Part shown: positions 28,780-38,835 of the stretch, piece after piece
Numbering within the stretch: the first letter of the stretch is position 1
How the letters are laid out: every line of letters starts with the position of its first letter
DNA from: Rhynchopus euleeides
Taxonomy: Eukaryota > Euglenozoa > Diplonemea > Diplonemida > Diplonemidae
Direction of reading: 5' to 3'
DNA: 64,000 nt
Assembly (NCBI GenBank): GCA_963210315.1
Contig: OY723255.1
Coordinates: forward strand, 2,108,001-2,172,000
Notes under the pieces: model-generated
Seen by the model: only the letters and a program-made list of their open reading frames with translations
Told to the model about the DNA's origin: nothing
Database searches by the model: none
Program-made: the position numbers and the translations under genes

Positions 28780-29545
28780 CACTCTGCCCGAGGGGGCGCG
28801 TTTTTAGCGACCGAGACCTCCTCTCCTGACTGAGGGACACACGATCTGACCGTCTGAGAGACGCAGCATTCTACCCTGCCCGAGGGGCACCCACTCTCCT
28901 GACCGAGAGACACGCAGTCTTGCCCGAGGGGCACCTGGTTTCCTGACCGAGACAATATTCTGCCCGAGGGGCACTCACTCTCCCGACCGAGAGACACGCA
29001 GTTTTGCCCGAGGGGCACCTGTTCTCCTGACCGAGACAATATTCTGCCCGAGGGGCACCCACTCTCCCGACCGAGAGACGCAGCATCTCGCCCGAGGGGC
29101 ACCTGTTCTCCTGACCGAGACAAAAATTTTGCCCGAGGGGCACCCACTCTCCCGACCGAGAGACACGCAGTCTTGCCCGAGGGGCACCTGTTCTCCTGAC
29201 CGAGACAATATTCTGCCCGAGGGGCATCCACTCTCCCGACCGAGAGACGCAGCATCTAGCCCGAGGGGCACCTGTTCTCCTGACCGAGACAATATTCTGC
29301 CCGAGGGGCACTCACTCTCCCGACCGAGAGACACGCAGTTTTGCCCGAGGGGCACCCGTTATCCTGACCGAGACAAAACTATGCCCGAGGGGCACCCACT
29401 CTCCCGACCGAGAGACGCAGCATCTCGCCCGAGGGGCACCTGTTCTCCTGACCGAGACAAAAATTTTGCCCGAGGGGCACCCGCTCTCCCGACCGAGAGA
29501 TACACAATCTTGCCCGAGGGGCACCAAATCCCGACCGAGAAGACG
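28780..29545. repeat. CCCGAGGGGCAC minisatellite, array 1
   Basis: Two unit types alternate: one of about 40 bp (CCTGTTCTCCTGACCGAGAC after the core) and one of about 44 bp (CCACTCTCCCGACCGAGAGA after the core), giving an ~84-bp higher-order period. The core TGCCCGAGGGGCA is itself an inverted repeat. Confidence 0.85.
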
Positions 29546-30109
29546 ACCCTCACACCATGCTCGTGTCAGGTCTCAAGAGGGCTGAAGCCGCGGTTGAGGA
29601 CAACAACACCCCCACGCACTGGTTCTAATAAATGACGGCGAGGTGCACGGGGGGATCAGCACGAAGGAGGGGCGCAAAAAGATGGGGATGATGACGCCGT
29701 GGTGTTCAAGGTGGTCCTCCGCCGCTTATGAACGTGACAGCGGGACAGCGCTGCGCCCGTGGCCGCAGCGGATTGAGGACATTCCCATCAGCCATCGAGA
29801 CTATCACCGCGCCTCGCCGAAAACCTGCTTCACGCTTGATCGCGCTCAAGGTTTCCAAACGCATACTTCAGCTGGAGGTTCCGTCACAGAGGCGCTGACA
29901 AAGGCGGGACCAAGAGCAACAGTCGGGTGCTGATAAATGGGTCGATACTGATGCAGCAAAGTGACGTCAGTGATATCCAACTCCTACTTTCCTGACCGAG
30001 ACACGATCTTGCCGAGGAGCATCGGACCGAGACACCCACTTCTGCCTGAGAGGCACCTAGCCGAGACGCATTTTTCCTGCCCGAGGGGCATCTCGCCGAG
30101 ACATTACCT
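29546..30109. other. Spacer between minisatellites
   Basis: It is unique sequence with a few scattered CGAGAC/GGGGCAC remnants from 29990 on. Short frames are open; no gene is recognised. Confidence 0.4.
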
Positions 30110-30930
30110 GCCTGAGGGGCACCTGGCCACGACATACCTACAGCTTACGCTTGCGGGGCACCCTGCCTGAGGAGCACCTGGCCAAGACATACATTTCCGC
30201 CTACGAGGCACCCTGCCCGAGGGGCACCTGGTCAAGACACACACTTCCGCCTACGGGGCACCCTGCCCGAGGGGCACCTGGCCAAGACAGACACCTCTGC
30301 CTACGAGGCACCCTGCCCGAGGGGCACCTGGCCAAGACAGACACTTCCGCCTACGAGGCACCCTGCCCGAGGGGCACCTGGCCAAGACAGACACTTCCGC
30401 CTACGAGGCACCCTGCCCGAGGGGCACCTGGCCAAGACAGACACTTCCGCCTACGAGGCACCCTGCCCGAGGGGCACCTGGTCAAGACACACACTTCCGC
30501 CTACGGGGCACCCTGCCCGAGGGGCACCTGGCCAAGACAGACACTTCCGCCTACGAGGCACCCTGCCCGAGGGGCACCTGGTCAAGACACACACTTCCGC
30601 CTACGGGGCACCCTGCCCGAGGGGCACCTGGCCAAGACAGACACCTCTGCCTACGAGGCACCCTGCCCGAGGGGCACCTGGCCAAGACAGACACTTCCGC
30701 CTACGAGGCACCCTGCCCGAGGGGCACCTGGTCAAGACATACATTTCCGCCTACGGGGCACCCTGCCTGAGGGGCATCTGGCCGCGACATACACTTCCGC
30801 CTACGGGGCACCCTGCCTGAGGGGCACCTGGCCAAGACGCACATTCATGCCCGAGGGACACCGGGCCGAGACATTACATTCCCTGCCTGAGGGACACCTG
30901 GCCGAGACACATTCCTGCCGAGGGGCACTC
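30110..30930 (+). repeat. 50-bp CCCGAGGGGCAC minisatellite, array 2
   Basis: CCCGAGGGGCACCTGG recurs exactly every 50 bp (30216, 30266, 30316, 30366, 30416 and on to about 30816), about 14 units. Each unit also has CTTCCGCCTACGAGGCACCC. The plus strand has no stop in any frame of the unit, so a 270-codon frame (30151-30963) with a 50-residue, three-unit period stays open. I treat that ORF as a by-product. Confidence 0.88.
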
Positions 30931-33074
30931 ACTCCCGACCGCGAGACGCAGGATTTTGCCTGAGGGGCACCTCCTCTCCTGACCGAGACACAACCCCGCC
31001 CAGCACAGTGCCGAGGGGCATTTACGCTTTCGACTGGAATACCGAGCCTGACCCGGGGAGACACAATCGTGCCACAATCGTGAGGGGCATACTCTCTTGA
31101 TTGAGAAATACACCTTTTTTGCCCGAGCGACGGCACCTGAAGGCGGAAGGGTGGCCTGTCACACACAGCCTGCCAGATCCAGCTCGAGCGCGGTGACGCG
31201 ACGTGAGCTTTCCGAGGGCGACAGTTTTCGTGTACCAATGCAACGCCCCCGGACACGCCCCCGAGAAGCCGGCACGTCTGTCGTGCCCAGCTTATCTGCG
31301 CGAATGCCGACTACGCGCACCCCGGCGTCAAGCGGATGCCCGCACACGCCCCAAGCGGGGCATACTCCGTCGAAGCATAGTCTCCCTGCCGGGGGACACA
31401 CGTTCAAGCCTGCATTATTCACAGGGGTCAGGGGGAGTTCCGGGCGTCTGGGGCCCGGTGTTGAGACGTACGACCTCACAGTTCCATGCAGGGAAGGGGA
31501 GCTGCTGACTGGACACCTGCGAGGTGCCGTGGGACATACACAGAGATCAGGTATCCAACACAGCCGAGACGCTCTCCCAAGCTGCACTGCTCGGGGAGCA
31601 AAAGAAGCAGCGACTGAGAGACGCGTCCGCATCGCCTGTGTCAGCGGTGCCGCCGCTGAGGGGGTCCACCGAAACCGCAGCCATGGCAGCGGGCCGAGAT
31701 CATTCCACAAGGTTGGGGGGCAGTCAGCCAGTCTTCCCGAGTACCCAGCAGCCTACTCGACAAGCCCGAACAGCGACTGCAGCGTGCGACAAGCTCCGGT
31801 CCGCGGGGACTCACCTCTCTCATTAAGAAGGCGACTCCGAGAATCCTTCTGGCATGCCCACACCTCCAGGGCCTCGAATTTCCTCACGCACCGGGAAATA
31901 CGCCCTCCACACTGAGTCCGGGCGTTACCACTGAATCGACGCCACGTGGGGCCACAGGGCCTCCGTTTGATGCGCTGTCTACGAGGCGGGCGATGGGGCA
32001 GGTACAGTGGGGATCAGCCCAGTGGGAAGGGGGCCGCAGGAACGTGTTGTCCACCGCTCGAGCGGAGTTCAGGAGACGACAGTGCGCGCGATCGCCCTCG
32101 TTCACCCAGAAGGGCCGGCACCTCTCACACCTACCCCTGGGCACTCCATGCAGCGTCTCCAGTGCGCCATGAAGAGGCGCGTTGGGCTTCACCCCGCAAC
32201 TCGCTCGCAGCCAGCGAAGACCGGAGAGGACACAGAGAGCCACAGAGCGATCGAGATCACGCCGGAAAGCACCGGGTGTTGGCCGGGCTCCCGAAGGGCG
32301 AGAGTTTAAGACGGCCGGACAGTAGACTGCTGCGGAGGAGCTGGGAGGCGAGTTTCAGACTGTGATTTCTCGATCCGCCGAGCCCTGTCCCCAGGCGAGA
32401 GCTGCCGGGTCATGGTGGCTGAATATGCACGAGCGTCGCGGTGGTGGTGCTGGGAGCGCACCAGAGGACTGTCACGCTGAGGGGCTGGGCATGGCCACTG
32501 ACTACCTGGATACGGCCGTCTCAGTGCATCGCCCGGGGTGCAAAACGACATCGAGGATGTCAGGAAGAAGGGTCATGTGGGCACACACCAATATGTCGGA
32601 GACGTGAAGAAGCCTCGAGGGGAAGGGTTCCCCAGGGGATGGAGGATCCCGAAGAGGTACAGGGTGAGGATTCAAATACCCGGAGTGGGAAACGCACCAG
32701 ACGTCGGGGGTCAGCCAAGAGCGGGTGGTTGCAGCACAGGCGGGGCTGTGTGCAACCTTTGCCCCCTTAGTTTCGCCGGGTTGAGACGCATCAACTCTCT
32801 CGCCGGGTGCGGCAACTGGAGAGACAGGCATGTTGTCGATAGGGCACACCAAGAATCACGAGGCTGACCACACGACGGCGGCACACGGCCGAGGCAGGCG
32901 GATCCCCTCAGCGAGTGAGGTTCGATCGTTTTCCGTACAAGGTGCTCGTGACAACGTAGAAAGCGGTACATTACCATCGGAGGGATGCATACGATGGGCG
33001 ACGGAGCCTGATCACTTCAATAGTAGACCGTTCGCGCGGCGTCCCTAAGTCCTTGGGTCCTAAGGGTCCTGGGT
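30931..33074. other. Unrecognised ~2-kb interior of the repeat-flanked block
   Basis: Frame 31097-31915 is open for 272 codons but is Arg/Ser/Pro-rich with no domain. Other plus-strand frames (31524, 31946, 32441) overlap in shifted phase. It could be a decayed coding region. I see no feature I can name. Confidence 0.35.
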
Positions 33075-33488
33075 GGAAGCGTCCAATGCAACACTCACAG
33101 CATAGAGGCCAAGTGTTTCTCGTAGTATTTTGCACATAACACACCTGTGTGGTACGGGAAATGCTACGAGGAACGCGATGGACTCGGGACTGCTGCTGGC
33201 CTCTCTTGCTATGGTTTACTTATGTTTCGTGCTCCACCTGCTCCACCTCATTCTGCACTTCAGATGATCCACTTCACGTGGGTTACGGGGTTTGGGACAA
33301 CGATGATATGTTGTGTCCGACGACAAGGTAAGGTAAGCTCATCGAGGTACACCAAACCGGAGTTGTCAAATCAAAAAAAAATATGGGGGGGGGTTTTTTC
33401 AAAGTGCAAGAGGTGGAGCCCGTTCAACAGGTGGAAGCGTCCAATGCAACACTCACAGCATAGAGGCCAAGTGTTTCTCGTAGTATTT
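33070..33488. repeat. 58-bp direct repeat bracketing the right 238-bp copy
   Basis: GTGGAAGCGTCCAATGCAAC then ACTCACAGCATAGAGGCCAA and GTGTTTCTCGTAGTATTT occur at about 33073-33130 and about 33431-33488, on either side of the 33131-33368 repeat. This resembles a long target duplication or a tandem duplication. Confidence 0.7.
33131..33368 (+). repeat. Direct repeat, right copy
   Basis: It appears identical to 28482-28719 over its full 238 bp. Confidence 0.9.
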
Positions 33489-34076
33489 CTTTGGCGCCAA
33501 CGCATCAATAAAAGGAAGGTTGAAATTGAAATTCTGTGTCACTTTCTAGCTGTGACACTTTGCCACCGAGTGAGGCGGTTTGCTTTCCTGCATCAGAGCG
33601 AAGCCACCCCCACCACCACCCCCCCCCCCCCCCCGCCAAAACTGTGTAGTAGTGCAAATCTGAAGAGGGGATCGTCGATCGAGATCCGCTCCAACAAAAC
33701 GGATTGCCCGGGTTTCTTTTGTTTTATTTGCGAAGTAACGAAAGGAAATCGTACGACTCAAGATTTTAGACTAGCACCTTCATGTCACTTCACAGGGCCT
33801 CACAGCCTTGAGACAGCAAGTGTGCGCTCAACAAAAAGTAGTCCCCCACAGTTGCTGGACAGGGTGTCTATAATAAAGCGAAAGGAGTACGATTTTTCTG
33901 CAACCTCTTTCGATCTGAACGCCTTCCGTGAGCACGGTGCGTTTGTCACAAAAAAATATCAGCAGAGGCTTGTGCAGAATCATTCATGCGGAATACAAAA
34001 AATGAAGAGTTGTTGAACGGCTTTCTTCGTGAATCGCACGAAACACAAAAAGAATACAACAGTTTTTTTTTGTTAG
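33489..34076. other. Intergenic, C tract and repeat B fragment
   Basis: A C tract lies at about 33613-33633. An inverted repeat B fragment (ACGCCTTCCGTGAGCACGGT) lies at 33913-33957. Frame 33147-34016 crosses several repeats and is not considered a gene. Confidence 0.45.
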
Positions 34077-34775
34077 TTCGGCGTAGCCAACTGGGGAAAC
34101 TTTCTGTGCCTTTAGCTGGATCGTGCGTCCCCACTCACACCACTTCATCAGACCGGGGAGTGGTGTACACAAAGAGTGGGGCCTGCGTTCCAACAAAACA
34201 ACTTTCGGCAGTAATTGGTTTGTTGTCTCGTTTTGCTGTCACTTTACGATCCAGCGGGGGCACAGATAGTTTTCAAAATACATGCGTGTATGTTTCACCA
34301 CAACAAACCCTCCCTTCCCACACCCGTTTCTCGTGGCATGTGTCTGCTGTACCCCACTTCCCTGTGGGGGTCCCACACATGAGGCTGTGTGTGACGGCAC
34401 TCTATCTCTTCACACCCTGTCTCGTTGCACTTCCACCTGACAACTCTCTTGTTGGTCAGGGAAACCCAACGCGCCCCCGCTCTGCACCCCACCTTCACAC
34501 AAGGCGAGGTTTGTGTGGGCGATGTGGCGTGGAAGCTTCCTCATGGTGCATGTGATTGTCGACACCAAAAGAAAAATCGGCAAATTCCCAGGTGTGTTTG
34601 GAAACCTGGCGCAATCCATAACATCCCCCCCAACCAACCAACCAACCAACAAGGCACGGAGTACGCCCAGCTGATATTGCTGGAGTTGGAGGAGGTGAAG
34701 GCACCTGCTAACCCGCTAGGGGGGTCTTATTAGACGGCCTTCACTCAGAAATGCAAAAGGGGATCGCCACCATTC
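34077..34775 (+). repeat. 699-bp direct duplication, copy 1
   Basis: It begins TTCGGCGTAGCCAACTGGGG (repeat C) and ends GGGGATCGCCACCATTC. It recurs 766 bp downstream without a visible difference. It includes a CCAA tetranucleotide run. Confidence 0.9.
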
Positions 34776-34842
34776 AACGCAAAAAGTCAACGCAAAAAAG
34801 AAACCAAAGCAAAAAGTGCCGAACAAAGCGCAGTGACACTTT

Positions 34843-35541
34843 TTCGGCGTAGCCAACTGGGGAAACTTTCTGTGCCTTTAGCTGGATCGTGCGTCCCCAC
34901 TCACACCACTTCATCAGACCGGGGAGTGGTGTACACAAAGAGTGGGGCCTGCGTTCCAACAAAACAACTTTCGGCAGTAATTGGTTTGTTGTCTCGTTTT
35001 GCTGTCACTTTACGATCCAGCGGGGGCACAGATAGTTTTCAAAATACATGCGTGTATGTTTCACCACAACAAACCCTCCCTTCCCACACCCGTTTCTCGT
35101 GGCATGTGTCTGCTGTACCCCACTTCCCTGTGGGGGTCCCACACATGAGGCTGTGTGTGACGGCACTCTATCTCTTCACACCCTGTCTCGTTGCACTTCC
35201 ACCTGACAACTCTCTTGTTGGTCAGGGAAACCCAACGCGCCCCCGCTCTGCACCCCACCTTCACACAAGGCGAGGTTTGTGTGGGCGATGTGGCGTGGAA
35301 GCTTCCTCATGGTGCATGTGATTGTCGACACCAAAAGAAAAATCGGCAAATTCCCAGGTGTGTTTGGAAACCTGGCGCAATCCATAACATCCCCCCCAAC
35401 CAACCAACCAACCAACAAGGCACGGAGTACGCCCAGCTGATATTGCTGGAGTTGGAGGAGGTGAAGGCACCTGCTAACCCGCTAGGGGGGTCTTATTAGA
35501 CGGCCTTCACTCAGAAATGCAAAAGGGGATCGCCACCATTC
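34843..35541 (+). repeat. 699-bp direct duplication, copy 2
   Basis: It appears identical to 34077-34775. The 67-bp spacer between the copies (AACGCAAAAAGTCAACGC, then AAAAAGTGCCGAACAAAGCG) matches 50046-50094. Confidence 0.9.
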
Positions 35542-36072
35542 CCCGTGTGGGCATCCCACACACACACCCCCCGGACACCGCGGAGTGTTCTCACAGTTCT
35601 GGCGCACAAAGCGGCACAGAGCGAAGGCCAGCCCCTCCGAGCTTGGCTCCCGAAACGGGTTCCTGCGCTCACCCCACCCCGCCCCACCCCCTGCTGGAGG
35701 TCCACTGTGCCCGCCAGTTCATGACAGCCCGGGTGTTCTGTCCTGTTATGGCGGTGTTGTACCAGTGCCCCCGCCGGGTGTCCTCACCCAAGTTGTCTTC
35801 CCATCTCTGCATCTACCTGCGTACGCTAGCTTCTTTTCTTCGGCTTTTTCCCTCGGGTGGAAACCCTGTTTCGCACAATATTTTTTTGACTTCGAAGGGT
35901 GGCTGTGTGTGTGTGTGTAAATATTGGCCTTTGTGCGAAAACGAAACAAATGCGCGTTGCCGCTCTCCGAACACATACCGTTCTAGCCAGCACGGAAGAC
36001 AGGGCAACGGAATATCTTTGTGATGAATGGGGCAGGGCAGGGCCACGACGCTGGTGAAAGATGGTCGACAAA
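35542..36072. other. Intergenic, no recognised gene
   Basis: A short GT run lies at 35903-35918. The frames 35517-36023 and 35585-35920 overlap but lack family features. Confidence 0.4.
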
Positions 36073-36180
36073 GGGGGTCTTCGCTCCGGGGTGGTCGTCA
36101 GTGCATTTTGGTGCATTTCCTGTTGAATTAGCTGAAAAATGACGAATATTGACGAAGGCTAACGACCAGCGAAGACACCC
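36073..36180 (+). repeat. MITE family S, copy 4
   Basis: GGGGGTCTTCGCT at the left and AGCGAAGACACCC at the right enclose GTCAGTGCATTTTGGTGCAT and TTCCTGTTGAATTAGCTGAA, almost as in copy 1. Confidence 0.88.
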
Positions 36181-36549
36181 ACAGTGACTTCTTTATTGGG
36201 GAGGGGCCTTGCCAGGGAGCTTGTTTGGAAATGAGGACGTCCAGCACCAAGCCTTGACCGGCCCAAAGGTGGTATCAGCCAGGGAACGAATGGTGTATCC
36301 CAGTGCAAGCGCAAGCTTCCCGCCCCGCCTTCTCCTCTCAGTGTGACGATCCGCCAGCCGCCGCTCCACCGCCGCCAGGAGTACAGCTTTTTCAAATCAA
36401 GAGTGGCCGGAAGAAGTATGTTATCACGCGGAATGGCATGGCAGGGCCCCAGCTCAGGCATCCCGCTGCTGGTCACAGTGGGGTGAACCGGCGACGAGAG
36501 TGAGTCTTGCAAGTGACAGAATACCCCGCATGTGACGGTGTATATACTG
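36181..36549. other. Intergenic, no recognised gene
   Basis: No repeat family or convincing coding frame is recognised. Confidence 0.4.
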
Positions 36550-36660
36550 CCTCGCCAGAACGAATGCAGCTGATGCGGAGCATCTGGAGCGAGAAGAAGG
36601 CAAATGATTGATGTGGTGCTGTCTCTGCAGAGTGCTCCACACCCCCCTCTCCTCCCCCCC
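36550..36660 (+). repeat. Leader-type repeat (family L)
   Basis: GATGCGGAGCATCTGGAGCG, GAGAAGAAGGCAAATGATTG and CTGTCTCTGCAGAGTGCTCC lead into a C-rich tract, 190 bp before the UBL-WD40 start at 36848. Confidence 0.7.
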
Positions 36661-36847
36661 CTCACCCAAGCCCCTGAGGCACACCGCATGCATGCAGGCA
36701 CACCACCGTGCTGTCAGGCCACACAACAGTGGCGAGGCCCCCATCCGCACCGCCACATGGCACACCACCGCATGCATGCAGGCACACCACCGCACACTCC
36801 AGGAAGCCTCGGCAAGGTTGTGCGTGACAGGACGGACAAACCAAAAC

Positions 36848-38044
36848 ATGGATGTGACTGTTCGTCATGCCGGGAGCGGGGACAGCTGTGTCGTCGGAGT
36901 TCCGGAAGGCGGGACCGTGGTCAGGCTGAAGGCGGATGCGCTGGAGGAGATGTTTCCGGGTTCTATCGACGCATCCCGTGAGGCTGCATGCGTGGCAGCA
37001 CACATCGAAGGGTGTGAGGAGGAGCTGGACGATGAAGCGCGCGTTGCCGACACGGGTCTGGAGGACGGGGGTGCTGTCAAGCTCGTCCCACGCTGGCCCA
37101 ACCTCAAGGCCCTCGCTGTCTACTCATCTCCGCATGGCGACAAGGTGTCCCGCATCACACTGTCGAGGTGTGGAACGCTGTGTTCAGTGTGTTACCTCCA
37201 CGGACACATCACCGTGTTCGACACCATCACAGCTGATGTGGTGGCGGACTTAAACTTAGCACACGGCAACATGCTGCTTCGTCGCACTGAGTTCTCTGTC
37301 TGCGGGACGTGGTTGGCAACGTGCTCTGACAGCGGCACCATCTGCGTGTGGCTGACCTCAACCTGGGAGCAGGTGCATATGCTGGACCATAACAACACCA
37401 AGGTGTGGAGTGCAGGGTGGACACACTGCGGACGTCTCGTGTCCGGCGACCACAATGGCAAGGTGCGTGTGTGGGACTTGAAGGGCACACCGAGCGCCAC
37501 AGTGCTGGAGGGCGGTCACAGCGAGGCTGTTTACAGCATTGCTGTTTCGGGCACGAGGATCTTCAGGGGGTCATGTGACCACAGCATCCGTGTGTGGGAC
37601 ATCAACACCCTCACGCACACATACACCCTGGATGAGCACACTGGTGGGGTCGTCGACATCACCGTGACTCAGGACGAGCAGCACCTGGTGTCGTGCTCTC
37701 GCGACAAGTCAGTGAAGGTGTGGTGCACAACCACCCTCAGCTGCCTGCGTACTGTGCAACTGGGCGGGCTTCCCTCCTCAGTTGCTGTGTCACAGCCAGG
37801 TGATGTTGTTGCAGTGAAATTCTTCAGCACCACCAAGCTGTACCGCCTCAGCACAGGTGAGTGTCTGGGGGAGGTGGGCTCACGGGGTTATGGTGTTGCA
37901 CTCAGCCTCTGCGGAAGGTGGGTCTTCACACCAACGAACAACAATTCTGTCTCTGTGTGTGATGTGTCTTCCGTTTTTCCGCACAATCGTGCGAGCAGAA
38001 AGCCACCCACCACAGCAAGCATCCAAACGTGCTCTATACACTAA
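36848..38044 (+). CDS. UBL-WD40 protein with repeat-derived C-terminus, 398 aa
   Basis: UBL at residues 1-~86 (VTVRHAGSGDSCVVGVPEGG) and seven blades. Face residues again differ (GHSEAVYSIAV, SCDHSI, EHTGGVVDITV, SRDKSV), and blade 2 starts with an extra Asn-Leu pair. Blade 4 begins with an extra Gly (GGHSEAV). The usual end SSV(L/F)P-stop is interrupted: a family A repeat (37980-38160) sits between the last Pro codon and the CACCCTGA stop context. Translation therefore adds about 20 residues (HNRASRKPPTTASIQTCSIH) and stops at 38044 in the repeat. The propeller itself is undamaged. The start was placed at the family-wide Met; the ATG at 36608 would translate the leader. Confidence 0.86.
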   Translation: MDVTVRHAGSGDSCVVGVPEGGTVVRLKADALEEMFPGSIDASREAACVAAHIEGCEEELDDEARVADTGLEDGGAVKLVPRWPNLKALAVYSSPHGDKVSRITLSRCGTLCSVCYLHGHITVFDTITADVVADLNLAHGNMLLRRTEFSVCGTWLATCSDSGTICVWLTSTWEQVHMLDHNNTKVWSAGWTHCGRLVSGDHNGKVRVWDLKGTPSATVLEGGHSEAVYSIAVSGTRIFRGSCDHSIRVWDINTLTHTYTLDEHTGGVVDITVTQDEQHLVSCSRDKSVKVWCTTTLSCLRTVQLGGLPSSVAVSQPGDVVAVKFFSTTKLYRLSTGECLGEVGSRGYGVALSLCGRWVFTPTNNNSVSVCDVSSVFPHNRASRKPPTTASIQTCSIH

Positions 38045-38160
38045 TCCCACCCTTCATCAGGCTCCGGGTGTGATGCTCATTTCAGGGTTTTGTGTGTAGA
38101 AGCGTCATCAACAAACAAAATACAGGCTAAGAGCTGTTGCTGCTAAATGGTGAAGTGACC
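37980..38160 (+). repeat. Family A repeat inserted at a WD40 stop codon
   Basis: It runs from CGCACAATCGTGCGAGCAGA to about AATGGTGAAGTGACC, with CTATACACTAATCCCACCC and GGGTTTTGTGTGTAGAAGCG inside. Downstream, TTCACCCTGAGTGCAGTGTC is the original stop region of the gene. Confidence 0.78.
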
Positions 38161-38349
38161 TTCACCCTGAGTGCAGTGTCTACCCTCTTTCCACGGCTGC
38201 CTTGTGTTTATCCTGTGAGTGCCATTGTGCAGGACACCCCGTCCTGTCTGCAGAGGATTGGAAGCAGACCATCAGCCAGCAGACGTGCCGCCCTCTGGGG
38301 TGTCCCCCACAGCCACTCCGCCACTGTCAGAAGACCTGTTTCCCTGTTC

Positions 38350-38425
38350 GCCCTCAGCTGCCTGCGTACTGTGGAAGTGGAATGCAGTGCCTTCGTACTT
38401 GCTGTGTCACAGCCAGGTGACATTG
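38350..38425 (+). pseudogene. WD40 blade-6 fragment
   Basis: CTCAGCTGCCTGCGTACTGT and CTTGCTGTGTCACAGCCAGG encode LSCLRTV...LAVSQPGDIVA, the start of blade 6 in the family. Flanking sequence is unrelated, so it is a stray fragment. Confidence 0.78.
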
Positions 38426-38619
38426 TTGCGTGTTGTCCCGAGCTCTCGGGTCCGCTGTGCCACTGTTGGCACCACGATCCGAAGTCGTGGGGTTAGTGTG
38501 ACCTGTGTGCTTCGCTTCCTTTCGAGGGGTGGTTGCGTCCGGTTTCAGGGGAAGGGAAACCGAATTCCACAATGCGTGCAGGTTTCCAGAGAGGACAGAA
38601 GCAGGGCTCTTCCCCAACC

Positions 38620-38835
38620 CCGCCACAACCCCATCCCACGAAGGCACAGCACCCCACCCCCCGGTTGAACCCCGACCCCCTCCAGCGTCTTCTGCGACTT
38701 CCAGGTCGCCACTTTGTGGCACTCTGTCTTTGATCCCCTTCAACCGTCCCGCACTGCACACACCGCCACACCCTCCAGGAAGGCTTCGCAGTTTGTTTCC
38801 GCGTGCAAGCGGGAGAGGAACACAAAATCAACAGC
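38620..38835 (+). repeat. Shared 5' region of UBL genes
   Basis: It matches 11365-11553, including CCACTTTGTGGCACTCTGTC and CACCGCCACACCCTCCAGG followed by GAAGGCTTCGCAGTTTG. It ends at the UBL start codon. Confidence 0.65.

Larger units (their letters stand above)
28482..33368. mobile_element. Candidate element flanked by identical 238-bp direct repeats
   Basis: The 238 bp at 28482-28719 recur without a visible difference at 33131-33368. They begin TG and end CA, as LTRs do. The interior has two minisatellites and a ~2-kb unrecognised stretch. No gag, reverse transcriptase or integrase is seen and no target duplication is evident. It could be a non-autonomous LTR element that captured satellites, or a segmental duplication. 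Confidence 0.45.

Noticed and set aside
28780-30930. CRISPR-like array
   Set aside because: The whole unit is repeated with no unique spacers, the genome is eukaryotic and there are no cas genes.
30151-30963. 270-residue repeat protein
   Set aside because: It is a pure product of the 50-bp minisatellite read in cycling phase; kept as a finding, not called as a gene.
35591-36050. Overlapping small ORFs
   Set aside because: Several short frames overlap on both strands with no conserved motif, paralog or acceptor tract.
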